Positions 1 to 8,383 of a DNA stretch of 17,361 bases are shown here, piece by piece. Under the pieces are notes generated by a model. It was not told the origin of the DNA, did not search any database, and saw nothing but the letters and a program-made list of their open reading frames with translations. The first letter of the stretch is position 1. Every line of letters begins with the position of its first letter. Origin of the DNA: JAWLBR01 sp041687495 (lineage in GTDB: Bacteria; Bacillota; Limnochordia; DTU087; JAAYGB01). Location of the stretch: positions 1-17,361 of the forward strand of contig JAWLBR010000069.1 in assembly GCA_041687495.1 (NCBI GenBank), read 5' to 3'. A program made the translations under genes and the position numbers.

Positions 1-106
1 ATGGATGACATGTATTCTAGAGATTGGCTCAAATGCCTCACTGCGAAATACTGTGATATGACGAGCATTCAAGAGTATGAGTTAGTTAATAAAGGGAGGT
101 CTAGCT

Positions 107-988
107 TTGAACTACCGTAAACGAAACATGATAGCGGGATATCTCTTCATCGCACCAAATCTACTATCAATTCTCATCTTTGTGGCCGGTCCCGTCTTAG
201 CGGGATTGATTCTCAGCTTTATGAAATGGGATTTGCTATCGCCACCAGTCTGGACAGGTCTTACCAATTATTCAACAATGCTTACCGACGATAACCTATT
301 TTGGAAGTCTCTATGGAATTCCCTGTATTACTCGATCCTGACTATACCCGTGGGAATAGCTGTTTCACTGATTCTGGCCGTGCTGGTAAATCGTCAGATG
401 CGCGGGATCAACTTCTTTAAGTCAATGCTCTTTTTGCCAGTAGTGTCATCTATTACAGCCATTGCTTTGGTTTGGAAGTGGCTCTATAACCCAGAGTTCG
501 GCATCTTGAATTACTTACTCGAACTTGTGAGATTGCCAGCACTTGATTGGTTGAATGACCCAAGGCTGGCCATGCCATCAATTGCGTTGATGAGTATTTG
601 GAAGGGTATGGGCTACAACATGGTTATCCTACTTGCGGGACTCAAGGGTATCCCCCGCCAACTATATGAAGCGGCGTCCATTGATGGAGCATCTGGCTGG
701 CGAAGCTTCCGGGACATTACAATTCCTTTACTGGCGCCGGCGTTGTTTTTCGTCTTTGTGACATCAACGATCGGCGCTTTACAGGTGTTCGGCGAAATCT
801 ATGTCATGACTGACGGCGGACCGGCAAACGCCACTATGGTCTTTAATTACCACTTGTATCAAAACGCATTTATCTGGTTCAAGATGGGCTATGCTTCAGC
901 ACTAGGTTATTTCCTCTTCCTAGTGATTTTGCTCCTTACCTTGGTCCAGCTGCGATTCATGGGAAAGAAGGTCAACTACGATCTCTAG
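107..988 (+). CDS. Sugar ABC transporter permease, MalF/UgpA type
   Basis: This is one of the two membrane subunits of a CUT1-type carbohydrate importer in the cytoplasmic membrane. The 293-residue protein has a first membrane segment at about residues 8-38 and further hydrophobic segments to the C-terminus. The cytoplasmic EAA loop that docks the ATPase is clear at about 188-207 (EAASIDGASGWRSFRDITIP). Length and layout fit the family. The start is TTG at 107, placed 6 bases after a strong AGGGAGGT site (93-100). The partner permease starts 13 bases after its stop, so the two are co-transcribed. No ATPase gene is seen nearby. The substrate cannot be read from sequence; a sugar, oligosaccharide or glycerol-phosphate-like compound is likely. 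The family call is firm, the substrate open. Confidence 0.93.
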   Translation: MNYRKRNMIAGYLFIAPNLLSILIFVAGPVLAGLILSFMKWDLLSPPVWTGLTNYSTMLTDDNLFWKSLWNSLYYSILTIPVGIAVSLILAVLVNRQMRGINFFKSMLFLPVVSSITAIALVWKWLYNPEFGILNYLLELVRLPALDWLNDPRLAMPSIALMSIWKGMGYNMVILLAGLKGIPRQLYEAASIDGASGWRSFRDITIPLLAPALFFVFVTSTIGALQVFGEIYVMTDGGPANATMVFNYHLYQNAFIWFKMGYASALGYFLFLVILLLTLVQLRFMGKKVNYDL

Positions 989-1001
989 GGAGGTGTGCGT
1001 A

Positions 1002-1829
1002 ATGAGAGAATCACAAACAACAAGAGCACTAATATTCGGGGTGCTGACATTGATATCGATCAGCACTCTAATACCGTTTCTGTGGATGCTGAGCACCTCG
1101 CTAAAGGAGAACTATGCCGTATTCGCCTATCCGCCGGAGTGGATTCCTCGTCCAGTCACCATCGAAGCTTACTTCAAAATATTCACAATGATCCCCTTTG
1201 GAAAGCAGCTGCTGAACTCAATCATCGTAAGCGTCTCTGTGACATTGGGACAGTTGATATTCTGCTCCCTGGCCGCTTTCTCTTTTTCCCGGATCGAATA
1301 CCCTGGTCGTGACACGATATTTGTTCTCTACCTGGCTACGCTCATGGTCCCGGGCTACGTTACCCTGATCCCTGGATATGTTCTCATGACATGGTTGCAC
1401 TGGGTCAACACCCTCAATGCCCTGATCATCCCCCGACTGTTCGGGGCAGCATATGGCACATTCCTTCTTCGTCAGTTCTTCATGACTATTCCCTTTGAAC
1501 TACAGGACGCTGCCACAATCGATGGCTGCGGCCACTTGCGAATCTATGGTCAGATAATGCTTCCACTTATCAAGCCCGCCCTGGCTACCCTTGGCTTATT
1601 CACGTTTATGGGTACTTGGAACGACTTCTTCTGGCCGTTGATTGTTACCAATTCCGAAGAAGTCAAGACCCTGATTGTAGCCTTGGCCACACTTTCGCGG
1701 AGCTATTTCAGCACTGATTGGCCGACAATGATGGCAGGTGCCACTGTGTCCCTGCTTCCTATGTTGGTGCTGTTTGGCTTTGCTCAAAAGTACTTTGTGG
1801 AGGGAGTGGTTCTCACCGGCATCAAATAG
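1002..1829 (+). CDS. Sugar ABC transporter permease, MalG/UgpE type
   Basis: This is the second membrane subunit of the same CUT1 importer and should form a heterodimer with the product of the gene before it. It has 275 residues, an N-terminal membrane segment at about 8-32, and the EAA loop at about 167-188 (core DAATIDGCGHLRIYGQIMLP). The C-terminus, FVEGVVLTGIK, is typical of MalG-type permeases, which often end in (V)KG. I chose ATG at 1002 because GGAGGTG (989-995) lies 6 bases upstream. An in-frame GTG at 993 would sit inside that binding site. It lies 13 bases after the first permease and 64 bases before the binding-protein gene, so all three probably form one transcript. Confidence 0.93.
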   Translation: MRESQTTRALIFGVLTLISISTLIPFLWMLSTSLKENYAVFAYPPEWIPRPVTIEAYFKIFTMIPFGKQLLNSIIVSVSVTLGQLIFCSLAAFSFSRIEYPGRDTIFVLYLATLMVPGYVTLIPGYVLMTWLHWVNTLNALIIPRLFGAAYGTFLLRQFFMTIPFELQDAATIDGCGHLRIYGQIMLPLIKPALATLGLFTFMGTWNDFFWPLIVTNSEEVKTLIVALATLSRSYFSTDWPTMMAGATVSLLPMLVLFGFAQKYFVEGVVLTGIK

Positions 1830-1893
1830 TAACTAGTTTTATCCTAAGGTTCTTTGTGCAAGAGCATGATATTGTCATTTAGGAGGAGATTTC

Positions 1894-3190
1894 ATGAATT
1901 CAAAGACCAGACGAGCTTTGATCATATCGACGGTAGTGTCTTGTCTGCTGCTCACTTTGACTGCAGTCGGACTCGCAGAGAAACTCGTTGTCGGCTCCTT
2001 TTTCCCACTGGACAAGGTATCTGGTTGGGATGGCTTGGTGAAGGAATTCCAGAAAGCACACCCGGATGTGGAGATTGAGGTTCAGGTCACTGCAGGAAGC
2101 GAGTACTTGCCCAAGCTACTAACCCAAATCGTGGCGGGGACAGCTCCGGACATCATCGCAGTTGAGAACACTCCATTCCCTGAGTTTGTGGCGAAAGAGG
2201 TACTAACCGATTTGACTCCGTTCTTGGAGCGCACACCGGATTTCTCCATAAAGAGCTTTTTCCCAAAACTGCTTGACCGATATACGGTAGATGGACGTGT
2301 CTACGGCATCCCCTACGATCTGCAGCCAAATGCTATGTTTTTCTACAACAAGAATCTCTTNNNNNNNNNNCTTCAGAGAGTCTGGCCTACAATTTCCTGA
2401 CGAGACTTGGACCTGGGATGACGCTTTAGCTGCTGCGCAAAAGCTAACTAAGACCCGGGGTAGTAGGACCCTTCAGTATGGCTATGATCCTCAAGGCAAC
2501 TGGTCCTATTTTGTCTACTCAAACGGCGGAGCTATAGTAGACGATGTAAAGAATCCGAAAAAGTCCCGACTTCACGAACAAGCAGCAATTGATGGAGTTC
2601 AGTGGTTAGCGGACCTGATTAACAAACACAAAGTGTCTCCTTCTCCAGCATTTGTACAGAGCTCTGGTATGAACTCAACAGACCTACTATTGACCGGACG
2701 AGTTGCCATGTCTCAAGGCGGCTTCTGGACCGTCGTGGAGAACACTGAGGCCTTTCGCCGCCTAGACATTGGGATGCAGATTGCTCCCAAGGGGCGAAAC
2801 GGCGTTAGGGCTTATCCGACTGGTGGCACTGCGTTTGGAGTAACCCGGACCAGCAACAATCCAAGCCTTGCTTGGGAATTCCTAACCTACCATCTGGGAC
2901 CGGTTGGTACGAAGACTTCATTTGAGGCCGCTCCACATGGCGCCATCTATCCTCCTGCACACATTCCATCATTTGAGTGGTACGTAGAAGAAGCAAACTT
3001 CATCGAGAACATCAGCGCCAATGCGAAGGCTGCTGAGACAGTGGTATTCAACCCGTTTACAAGTAAGTGGCCGGAAATCAACACACGGTACGTTCAACCA
3101 GAGATGGATTTGGTACTGCGTGGTCGCAAAGATGTAGCGCCAACATTGAAAGGTATTTCGGAGAATATTACCGAAGCTTTGAGTAAATAG
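1894..3190 (+). CDS. Extracellular sugar-binding protein (SBP family 1), split by an assembly gap
   Basis: This is the substrate receptor for the two permeases upstream. ATG at 1894 follows AGGAGG (1881-1886) with 7 bases between. A signal peptide covers residues 1-28 and ends TAVGLA before EK. It has no lipobox Cys, so the protein should be secreted rather than lipid-anchored. The mature part carries family hallmarks: a GWDGLVKEFQKAHPDVEIEV start, AGTAPDIIAV, and YNKNL...GLQFPDETWTWDD. Ten Ns at 2361-2370 break the frame: bases up to 2360 read in frame 1 and from 2371 in frame 2. Merging the contig ends through their shared CTT gives KNLFRESGL, restores one frame and yields 427 residues, a normal length. 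I therefore treat it as one intact gene, not a pseudogene. A hairpin follows at 3263-3289. Confidence 0.9.
2361..2370. other. Ten-N scaffold gap
   Basis: Ten undetermined bases lie inside the binding-protein gene. The left edge ends AATCTCTT and the right edge begins CTTCAGAGAG. They share CTT, and joining through it gives codons for N-L-F-R-E, the expected family sequence. The Ns therefore probably stand for no missing bases and a small overlap. Confidence 0.9.
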
Positions 3191-3262
3191 GCTCAAAGAT
3201 AATTAGACGAACCGCGGCGTGCGATAATGTAACGCCGGAGGAGTATGGAGCGATATCGGATG

Positions 3263-3289
3263 GAGGCCTTCTCTTTTTGAGAAGGCCTC
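3263..3289 (+). terminator. Perfect hairpin after the first importer operon
   Basis: GAGGCCTTCTC and GAGAAGGCCTC form a perfect 11-bp stem with a five-T loop, 72 bases after the binding-protein stop. No T-run follows the stem on either strand, so it may be an imperfect terminator or a 3'-end stabilising hairpin. A weaker 6-bp dyad (CGGCGT 3215-3220 with ACGCCG 3232-3237) lies just before it. Confidence 0.55.
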
Positions 3290-3345
3290 TCTACTCATAA
3301 AGTCCACCAATAGCTAGTTGTTAATCTCCTTTTTCTCAGAATTTT

Positions 3346-3354
3346 TGGTATTAT
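3346..3354 (+). promoter_or_regulatory. Candidate extended -10 promoter for the GGDEF gene
   Basis: TGGTATTAT is an extended -10 element (TGn followed by a hexamer matching TATAAT at 5 of 6). No good -35 box is seen 17 bases upstream. Transcription would begin near 3361, leaving a leader of about 175 bases before the GTG at 3537. The leader includes GCAGGA...GCGAA at about 3368-3394. The 346-base gap 3191-3536 otherwise holds only the hairpins noted above; no small gene is supported. Confidence 0.35.
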
Positions 3355-3536
3355 GTCAGCCCAGTCTGCAGGAATTTCCAGGGGCGCAGCGAAAGAATCA
3401 CTTGACGAGAATTAACTGAATGCGGTTGATGTTTTCCCGTAGACAGAGGATTCATACTGCTTTCCACGAAATAAATGCTAGGCGATTAGAAGTTGATTCA
3501 CCTTTGGAAGGACAATGAGCATTTGAGGTGAGCCGA

Positions 3537-4595
3537 GTGAAGCAATTCGACCGAGAACTTGATGTAGACCGCTTGACAGGCCTTCCCAATCTATTCAGCA
3601 TTATCCGCGACCTCAAGCACACACCGCCCCGGGAGAGTGGGCTCATGGTCGCCTTCGACCTCACCAACTTCGCACAAGTCAACCAGGTTCACGGCGAGAC
3701 TGTTGGAGACTGTGTGATTCAGGTGGCCGCAACGAGCCTAAGAGAGTCCTGCACTCTCCATGACGCAGACAGCCATCTGTATCGCATTGGGGGAGACGAG
3801 TTCCTGGCCTGCCTTCCCGGTACTGACCGTGAGGAAATGCAATCCTTCGTAGAATCCGCTAGTGAGAGGTTTTCTGACCAGCTACAAATCGCCTCCCTAC
3901 CCCAGGTGTCCATCCGCCACTCAGCAGTGCTCTACCCCTTTGAAGCAAAAACATTGGCTGCAGCTTTGGTTAGGTTGTATCTCACCATGCGAACAGCCAA
4001 GGAAGAGAAAGATCAGATATTCAGTCCGCAAGGGGATCTAGGGCTAGAACACTTGGTTGACAGATTACTTGGTCGCTTTGAAGAAACGCTGCTGCAGCTT
4101 CACGAGACTAGGGAAGTAGCACTGACAGACGCCATCTCCGGGTTGGCCAACCATCGAGCCGGCGAATCTGCCTTGACATCGTTGACCAATCGATACATTG
4201 AAACCAAGCAAGAATTCTCCGTACTCTTTGTGGATGGGGACAACCTCAAGGTGTATAACGAACAGTTAGGCTATGACGGCGGTAACACCATGATTCGACA
4301 CCTTGGCAAAAGCATCGCCAGCAGTGTCAGAGAAGACGACCGAGTTTGCCGCTGGTTTTCCGGGGATGAGTTCATGATCCTCCTACCTAACACCGATAGA
4401 CAAGAGGCGTACAAAATCGCCAACCGTCTGCGCCGGCGAGTGATCTCCGCTTTTGCTGGCTGGCCTCACCCAGTAACCATCTCGGTTGGAGTTGCTAGCT
4501 GTCCCGAAGACGGGTCTGATCCGCACGAATTAGTTAAGAAAGCAGCCAATGCCAACGTAAAGGCTAAGCGCCTTGGAAAGAATCGGGTGGTCTGA
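3537..4595 (+). CDS. Tandem GGDEF-domain protein, probable diguanylate cyclase
   Basis: It probably makes the second messenger c-di-GMP from two GTP in the cytoplasm. The 352-residue protein has two GGDEF domains and neither a sensor domain nor a membrane segment. Domain 1 (about 9-160) opens with DRLTGLPN, keeps Asp41, Asn49 and Asp58 at the usual spacing, and has an intact GGDEF at 85-89, but no RxxD inhibitory site. Domain 2 (about 190-352) has a variant SGDEF at 275-279. It has Asp233 and Asn241, but Asn250 where the second base-contacting Asp is usual, and RExD at 265-268 one residue further from the motif than normal. Domain 1 is the likelier active one. GTG 3537 is preferred because GAGGTGA (3525-3531) lies 5 bases before it; GTG 3528 would fall inside that site. 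A strong hairpin follows. Confidence 0.88.
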   Translation: MKQFDRELDVDRLTGLPNLFSIIRDLKHTPPRESGLMVAFDLTNFAQVNQVHGETVGDCVIQVAATSLRESCTLHDADSHLYRIGGDEFLACLPGTDREEMQSFVESASERFSDQLQIASLPQVSIRHSAVLYPFEAKTLAAALVRLYLTMRTAKEEKDQIFSPQGDLGLEHLVDRLLGRFEETLLQLHETREVALTDAISGLANHRAGESALTSLTNRYIETKQEFSVLFVDGDNLKVYNEQLGYDGGNTMIRHLGKSIASSVREDDRVCRWFSGDEFMILLPNTDRQEAYKIANRLRRRVISAFAGWPHPVTISVGVASCPEDGSDPHELVKKAANANVKAKRLGKNRVV

Positions 4596-4634
4596 GCCCC
4601 CCTTTTCGTTAACTGAGTCAGCGGTGAAAAACTT

Positions 4635-4672
4635 AGCCGGTGATGATGGCTTACAGGCTATCATCACCGGCT
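4635..4672 (+). terminator. Terminator hairpin after the GGDEF gene
   Basis: A 13-bp perfect stem (AGCCGGTGATGAT with ATCATCACCGGCT) extends by three more pairs, one a G-T wobble, to a 6-base loop. Only TTT follows on the + strand. On the - strand a five-T run follows the stem after four bases, though no - strand gene ends here. It separates the GGDEF gene from the MFS gene. Confidence 0.7.
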
Positions 4673-4705
4673 TTCGTCATGCCCGATTCACTACGTCCGC
4701 AACCA

Positions 4706-4734
4706 TGGGCAAAAGGTTAAAAACATGCTAAGAT
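4706..4734 (+). promoter_or_regulatory. Candidate sigma-A promoter of the MFS gene
   Basis: TGGGCA (4706-4711) and TAAGAT (4729-4734) are separated by 17 bases, and TG precedes the -10 hexamer by one base, giving an extended -10. Both hexamers match consensus at 4 of 6. It lies between a terminator hairpin and the gene start at 4783, as expected for a separately transcribed gene. Confidence 0.45.
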
Positions 4735-4782
4735 GGTAAAGATGATGTCCTTAATCAACTACTTTATGAGAGGAAAACCGCC

Positions 4783-6036
4783 ATGATCAAATCTCATCCT
4801 ATGGTAAACACATTATTGGGGCTTAAGGGCAATCCCAAAGCTTGTGTGTGGACAGAACCGCTGTGGGGAATCCCGTTTAACCTATATGCCCCATACGCAT
4901 CGCTGTACATGGTCGCCTTGGGAGTAACAGAGAGTCAAATTGGTTTAATTGCCAGCATCGGAATGGTATTTCAAGTCTTTTCTGCCCTCTTGAGCGGGGC
5001 CATCACCGACAAGATGGGACGTAAACGTTCAACACTAATCTTTGACATCCTGTCCTGGAGTGTCCCCTGCCTGATTTGGGCGGTGTCGCAAAGCTTTAGC
5101 TACTTTGTGATCGCAGCCATCGTCAACAGCTTGTGGAGGATTACTGCCAACTCCTGGACCTGCCTCATGGTAGAGGATTGCGACCAGAGCAAGCTGGTGG
5201 ATATCTACTCTTGGATCCACATCGCCGGTCTGCTGGCAGCATTCGTTGCTCCGCTGGCTGGGCTGTTCGTTGGGAAGTTCGGCTTGGTACCCACCGTCCG
5301 CGGACTGTACCTGCTGGCCTTTGTCATGATGACAGCCAAGTTTCTCGTTCTCAATGCCTTTGCTACAGAGACAAGACAGGGAGAGATCCGCAGACAGGAA
5401 ACTGCGCACCAAAGCATGGGAGCACTACTTGGGCAGTACGGTGGTGTTTTCAGGCAAATCGTAAGGACCCCCGAAACCATGCTAACCTTGGGTATCATGC
5501 TAGTGATGAGCATCTGTACCATGGTAAATGGCGCCTTCTGGGGTATTCTGGTAACTGAGCGGCTGCAGATTCCCCAGGAGCATATCGCGGTGTTTCCGTT
5601 CGTGAAGTCCACGATTATGCTCCTGTTCTTCTTCTTCGTAATGCCGAGAATTGCTGGGATGAATTTCCAGAGACCAATGCTGACTGGGTTTTCCCTGTTT
5701 GTGATTAGCCAGCTAATCTTAATCTCTTCGCCCGAGAAGAGTTACTTGTTTCTCATCATCAGCATGATCCTGGAGGCATGCAGTCTGGCTTTGATTCAGC
5801 CATTTACCGACTCTCTGGTCGTCACCACAGTTGACCCCCAGGAAAGAGCCAGAATCATGTCTATCCTGTACGTGATCATGATTACTCTTACCTCACCCTT
5901 CGGATGGCTAGCCGGCCTTTCGGCAGAACTTGATCAAAGGCTTCCTTTCCTGCTGAACATTGGATTGTTCCTACTAGGAGCAGCATTGGTTTATCAAGCA
6001 GGGAGATCCGCACGGAAGGTGGAAACGGCGGCATAG
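4783..6036 (+). CDS. MFS transporter
   Basis: This is a secondary transporter of the cytoplasmic membrane with 417 residues and about 11-12 hydrophobic segments. The motif-A loop between segments 2 and 3 is clear at residues 72-82 (GAITDKMGRKR), and a related helix-loop pattern (DPQERARIMS) lies in the C-terminal half. ATG 4783 is preceded by GAGAGGA (4768-4774) with 8 bases between. It is flanked by its own candidate promoter and a strong terminator, so it appears monocistronic. The substrate is not readable: drug, sugar and metabolite carriers share this fold. Its position between two sugar importers makes sugar or metabolite traffic plausible, but that is inference from location only. The sequence shows no obvious truncation or frameshift. 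Confidence 0.9.
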   Translation: MIKSHPMVNTLLGLKGNPKACVWTEPLWGIPFNLYAPYASLYMVALGVTESQIGLIASIGMVFQVFSALLSGAITDKMGRKRSTLIFDILSWSVPCLIWAVSQSFSYFVIAAIVNSLWRITANSWTCLMVEDCDQSKLVDIYSWIHIAGLLAAFVAPLAGLFVGKFGLVPTVRGLYLLAFVMMTAKFLVLNAFATETRQGEIRRQETAHQSMGALLGQYGGVFRQIVRTPETMLTLGIMLVMSICTMVNGAFWGILVTERLQIPQEHIAVFPFVKSTIMLLFFFFVMPRIAGMNFQRPMLTGFSLFVISQLILISSPEKSYLFLIISMILEACSLALIQPFTDSLVVTTVDPQERARIMSILYVIMITLTSPFGWLAGLSAELDQRLPFLLNIGLFLLGAALVYQAGRSARKVETAA

Positions 6037-6100
6037 CAGTCTGGTTCACCAGTACTACCACAAATCCCGGACAACTAGGCGCTAGCAGCTAGCTCGTAAG

Positions 6101-6148
6101 GGGCGGCGGGTTTACGGTCATTGAGCCGGAGATTCGCCGCCCTTTTTT
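6101..6148 (+). terminator. Rho-independent terminator after the MFS gene
   Basis: GGGCGGCG (6101-6108) pairs perfectly with CGCCGCCC (6135-6142), followed directly by six Ts (6143-6148). The 26-base loop can form a short inner CGG/CCG stem. Textbook form on the + strand. Confidence 0.88.
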
Positions 6149-6483
6149 CGCTGCTTAATCGGCAGGAGTCTAGCTTTCGCTCCACACGAAAATCACAATG
6201 AGAGCTTCCAATTCGAAAAAACCATGTTAAAGGAAGGTAAACAATAGTTTTCCAAGAAGATCCATACTAGGAAATTTTTGCATTACTTGCGCAACACGGA
6301 TCTTTGGCTCCTGTGCCAACTTTATGTATTGTTCATTCAACAAGCGGATTACTGAATGCAGCAGGCAAAATGCACCAGCCTTACGGGGTCCATAGGGGGG
6401 GATAGCACTGCCTTAACTATTTGCGTTTACTGGATTCGCTTCAAGCATATCCCTACGATTAAGTTAACCAATCTAGGATAAGG
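6149..6483 (+). other. Intergenic region upstream of the second importer
   Basis: These 335 bases hold no supported gene. The main structure is a dyad, AAGATCC (6257-6263) with GGATCTT (6298-6304), extended by CC/GG pairs after small bulges. It encloses TTGC (6278-6281) and GCAA (6291-6294). A second short dyad, TTGTT/AACAA, lies at 6329-6343. GCAGGA (6162-6167) followed by CGAA echoes the leader before the GGDEF gene. I see no convincing -35/-10 pair, although the importer's promoter must lie here or be reached by read-through. Confidence 0.4.
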
Positions 6484-7452
6484 ATGGTTGTCATGTCGAT
6501 TCAAGTAGAGCCCAGGAAAAGGACAGCAATGTCCGATGCGCTCAGTATTCTCGCCAGTCGGACCCGGCGGGAGTGGCGCAGAAACAAATATGTGTACCTA
6601 ATGCTTTCGCCGGTCATCTTGTTCTATCTTGTATTTCACTACGCGCCGATGTATGGGGTCATTATCGCGTTCAAGGACTTCAGCCCCGGTTGGGGTATAT
6701 GGAAAAGCCCTTGGGTTGGCTTTGAGTGGTTTGTTGAGTTCTTCAACAGTCACTATTTCTGGAGACTGATTCGCAACACCCTTCTCATCAACGTCTATGA
6801 TGTCATCTTCGGATTCCCAGTACCAATTATCTTTGCACTGCTGCTCAATGAGCTATCCAGTCAGAAGTTCAAACGCTGGGTGCAGACAGTCACCTACCTC
6901 CCCCACTTTATCTCTGTAGTCGTAGTTGTCAGTATGATCCTCGACTTCCTGGCCAGGGATGGACTTATCAACGATCTACTCCAGCTCTTCGGCATCAGTA
7001 GTATTCCCTTTATGCTGAATCCGGCATGGTTCCGAACCGTGTACGTTGGTTCAGGGATCTGGCAGGGATTTGGCTGGGGTGCCATCATCTACCTGGCCGC
7101 CCTCTCGAATATCGATCCCACTTTGTATGAAGCAGCCGAAATTGACGGCGCAGGGCGGTGGGCGAAAATGCGGCACGTAACTATCCCAGGGATTCTGCCA
7201 ACGGTCATTATCATGCTGATTCTCCGCTTGGGACAGATCATGAGCGTTGGGTACGAGAAAATCATCTTGATGTACAACCCAATGACCTACGAGACCTCCG
7301 ACGTCATCTCGACATTCGTTTATCGGAAGGGTCTGCTACAGATGAACTACAGTTACAGTACGGCCATTGGCCTTTTTAACTCGATCATCAACTTCACCTT
7401 ACTGATCTTGGTGAATCGACTCAGTCGTAGGACTGGGACCAGCCTGTGGTAG
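6484..7452 (+). CDS. ABC transporter permease, LplB type
   Basis: This membrane subunit belongs to the LplB branch of CUT1 importers, which in Paenibacillus and clostridia commonly serve plant-type oligosaccharides. Of its 322 residues, the first 35 or so are a basic cytoplasmic tail. The branch hallmarks follow: a first membrane segment running into FHYAPMYGVIIAFKDF at about 51-66, TYLPHFISVVVVVS near 137-150, and the EAA loop at about 216-236 (EAAEIDGAGRWAKMRHVTIP). Two starts are possible: ATG 6484 with AGGA 5 bases upstream, or ATG 6493 with AAGGA 8 bases upstream; the longer form is listed. The partner permease follows after 22 bases. The oligosaccharide assignment comes from family knowledge, not from residues seen here. 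Confidence 0.92.
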   Translation: MVVMSIQVEPRKRTAMSDALSILASRTRREWRRNKYVYLMLSPVILFYLVFHYAPMYGVIIAFKDFSPGWGIWKSPWVGFEWFVEFFNSHYFWRLIRNTLLINVYDVIFGFPVPIIFALLLNELSSQKFKRWVQTVTYLPHFISVVVVVSMILDFLARDGLINDLLQLFGISSIPFMLNPAWFRTVYVGSGIWQGFGWGAIIYLAALSNIDPTLYEAAEIDGAGRWAKMRHVTIPGILPTVIIMLILRLGQIMSVGYEKIILMYNPMTYETSDVISTFVYRKGLLQMNYSYSTAIGLFNSIINFTLLILVNRLSRRTGTSLW

Positions 7453-7474
7453 TCAAACTGTATGAGGAGTGATG

Positions 7475-8362
7475 ATGGTGGCAAGGCGTCTGAAACGCAG
7501 CGTCGGAGAACGCATTTTCGATAACTTCAACGTTCTGTTCATGATACTTCTGATTGTAGTCACTCTCTACCCGTTTTACTATGTGACGATCGCATCCATC
7601 AGTGATCCGACACTAATTGTCCAGAAAAGGGGTATTGTGCTCTGGCCGCAAGGGCTGAGTTTTGAGTCATACAGGATGGTGTTTGAAAACCCGATGATCA
7701 GGATCGGATATATGAACACCATTTTCTATGTTGTAGTAGGGACCGCATTGAACTTAGTGCTGACATCATTTGGGGCATATGGATTGTCTCGTAGGGATCT
7801 AGCCTTACGCAACCCCATCACCCTGATGATCGTTTTCACTATGTTTTTCAGCGGTGGCTTGATCCCTTCGTACTTGTTGGTGAGAAACCTGGGCCTGCTC
7901 AACACCCGCTGGGCGATGATCCTTCCTGGAGCAATCAGTACTTGGAACCTAATAATCATGCGCACAGCGTTCCTGGGGATCCCGGAAAGTCTGGCAGAGT
8001 CGGCCAAGATTGACGGAGCCAATGATTTTACCATCTTGTTCCGTATCTACCTGCCTTTATCACTTCCGGTCGTCGCAGTCATGATTCTCTTCTATGCCGT
8101 AGGCCACTGGAATGCCTACTTTAGCGCTCTCATCTATCTGCGAGAAAGGGCTCTGTATCCTCTGCAGTTGGTCCTGCGGGAGATTCTTATTGCCAACAGC
8201 ACGGAGAGTATGATGACCAGCGTAGTCTCTGACCGAGAACCCATTGGAGAGACAATCAAGTATGCGACGATCATGGTGGCGACACTGCCGATTCTCTTTG
8301 TCTACCCCTTCCTACAGAAGTACTTTGTCAAAGGGGTCATGATCGGAGCGATCAAGGAGTAA
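7475..8362 (+). CDS. ABC transporter permease, YtcP type
   Basis: This is the partner of the LplB-type subunit; together they would form the translocation pore. The 295-residue protein begins with a basic stretch (RRLKRSVGERIFDNFN). The YtcP-branch features are visible: LYPFYYVTIASISDP, TMFFSGGLIPSYLLVRNLGLLNTRWAMILP in the middle (given here only as a landmark), the EAA loop ESAKIDGANDFTILFRIYLP, and the C-terminal FVKGVMIGAIKE. Three start codons lie close together (7469, 7472, 7475). ATG 7475 is chosen because GAGGAG (7464-7469) then stands 5 bases upstream. The gene follows the LplB gene by 22 bases and precedes the binding-protein gene by 151 bases, which contain a weak hairpin. Confidence 0.92.
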   Translation: MVARRLKRSVGERIFDNFNVLFMILLIVVTLYPFYYVTIASISDPTLIVQKRGIVLWPQGLSFESYRMVFENPMIRIGYMNTIFYVVVGTALNLVLTSFGAYGLSRRDLALRNPITLMIVFTMFFSGGLIPSYLLVRNLGLLNTRWAMILPGAISTWNLIIMRTAFLGIPESLAESAKIDGANDFTILFRIYLPLSLPVVAVMILFYAVGHWNAYFSALIYLRERALYPLQLVLREILIANSTESMMTSVVSDREPIGETIKYATIMVATLPILFVYPFLQKYFVKGVMIGAIKE

Positions 8363-8383
8363 CACCCCCATCCGCAGCAACAC

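Noticed and set aside
1..120. Open frame from the window edge ending TAA at 118-120, about 39 codons, overlapping the first permease by 14 bases.
   Set aside because: It matches nothing I recognise and contains the permease's ribosome binding site. It could be the tail of an upstream gene, but 120 bases are too little to support it.
1894..2400. Truncated binding-protein gene or pseudogene ending just after the N run.
   Set aside because: The frame change comes from the ten Ns; joining the contig ends restores one normal-length gene.
3191..3536. Possible c-di-GMP riboswitch before the GGDEF gene.
   Set aside because: I do not see the conserved bases or the two-helix layout of the GEMM families.
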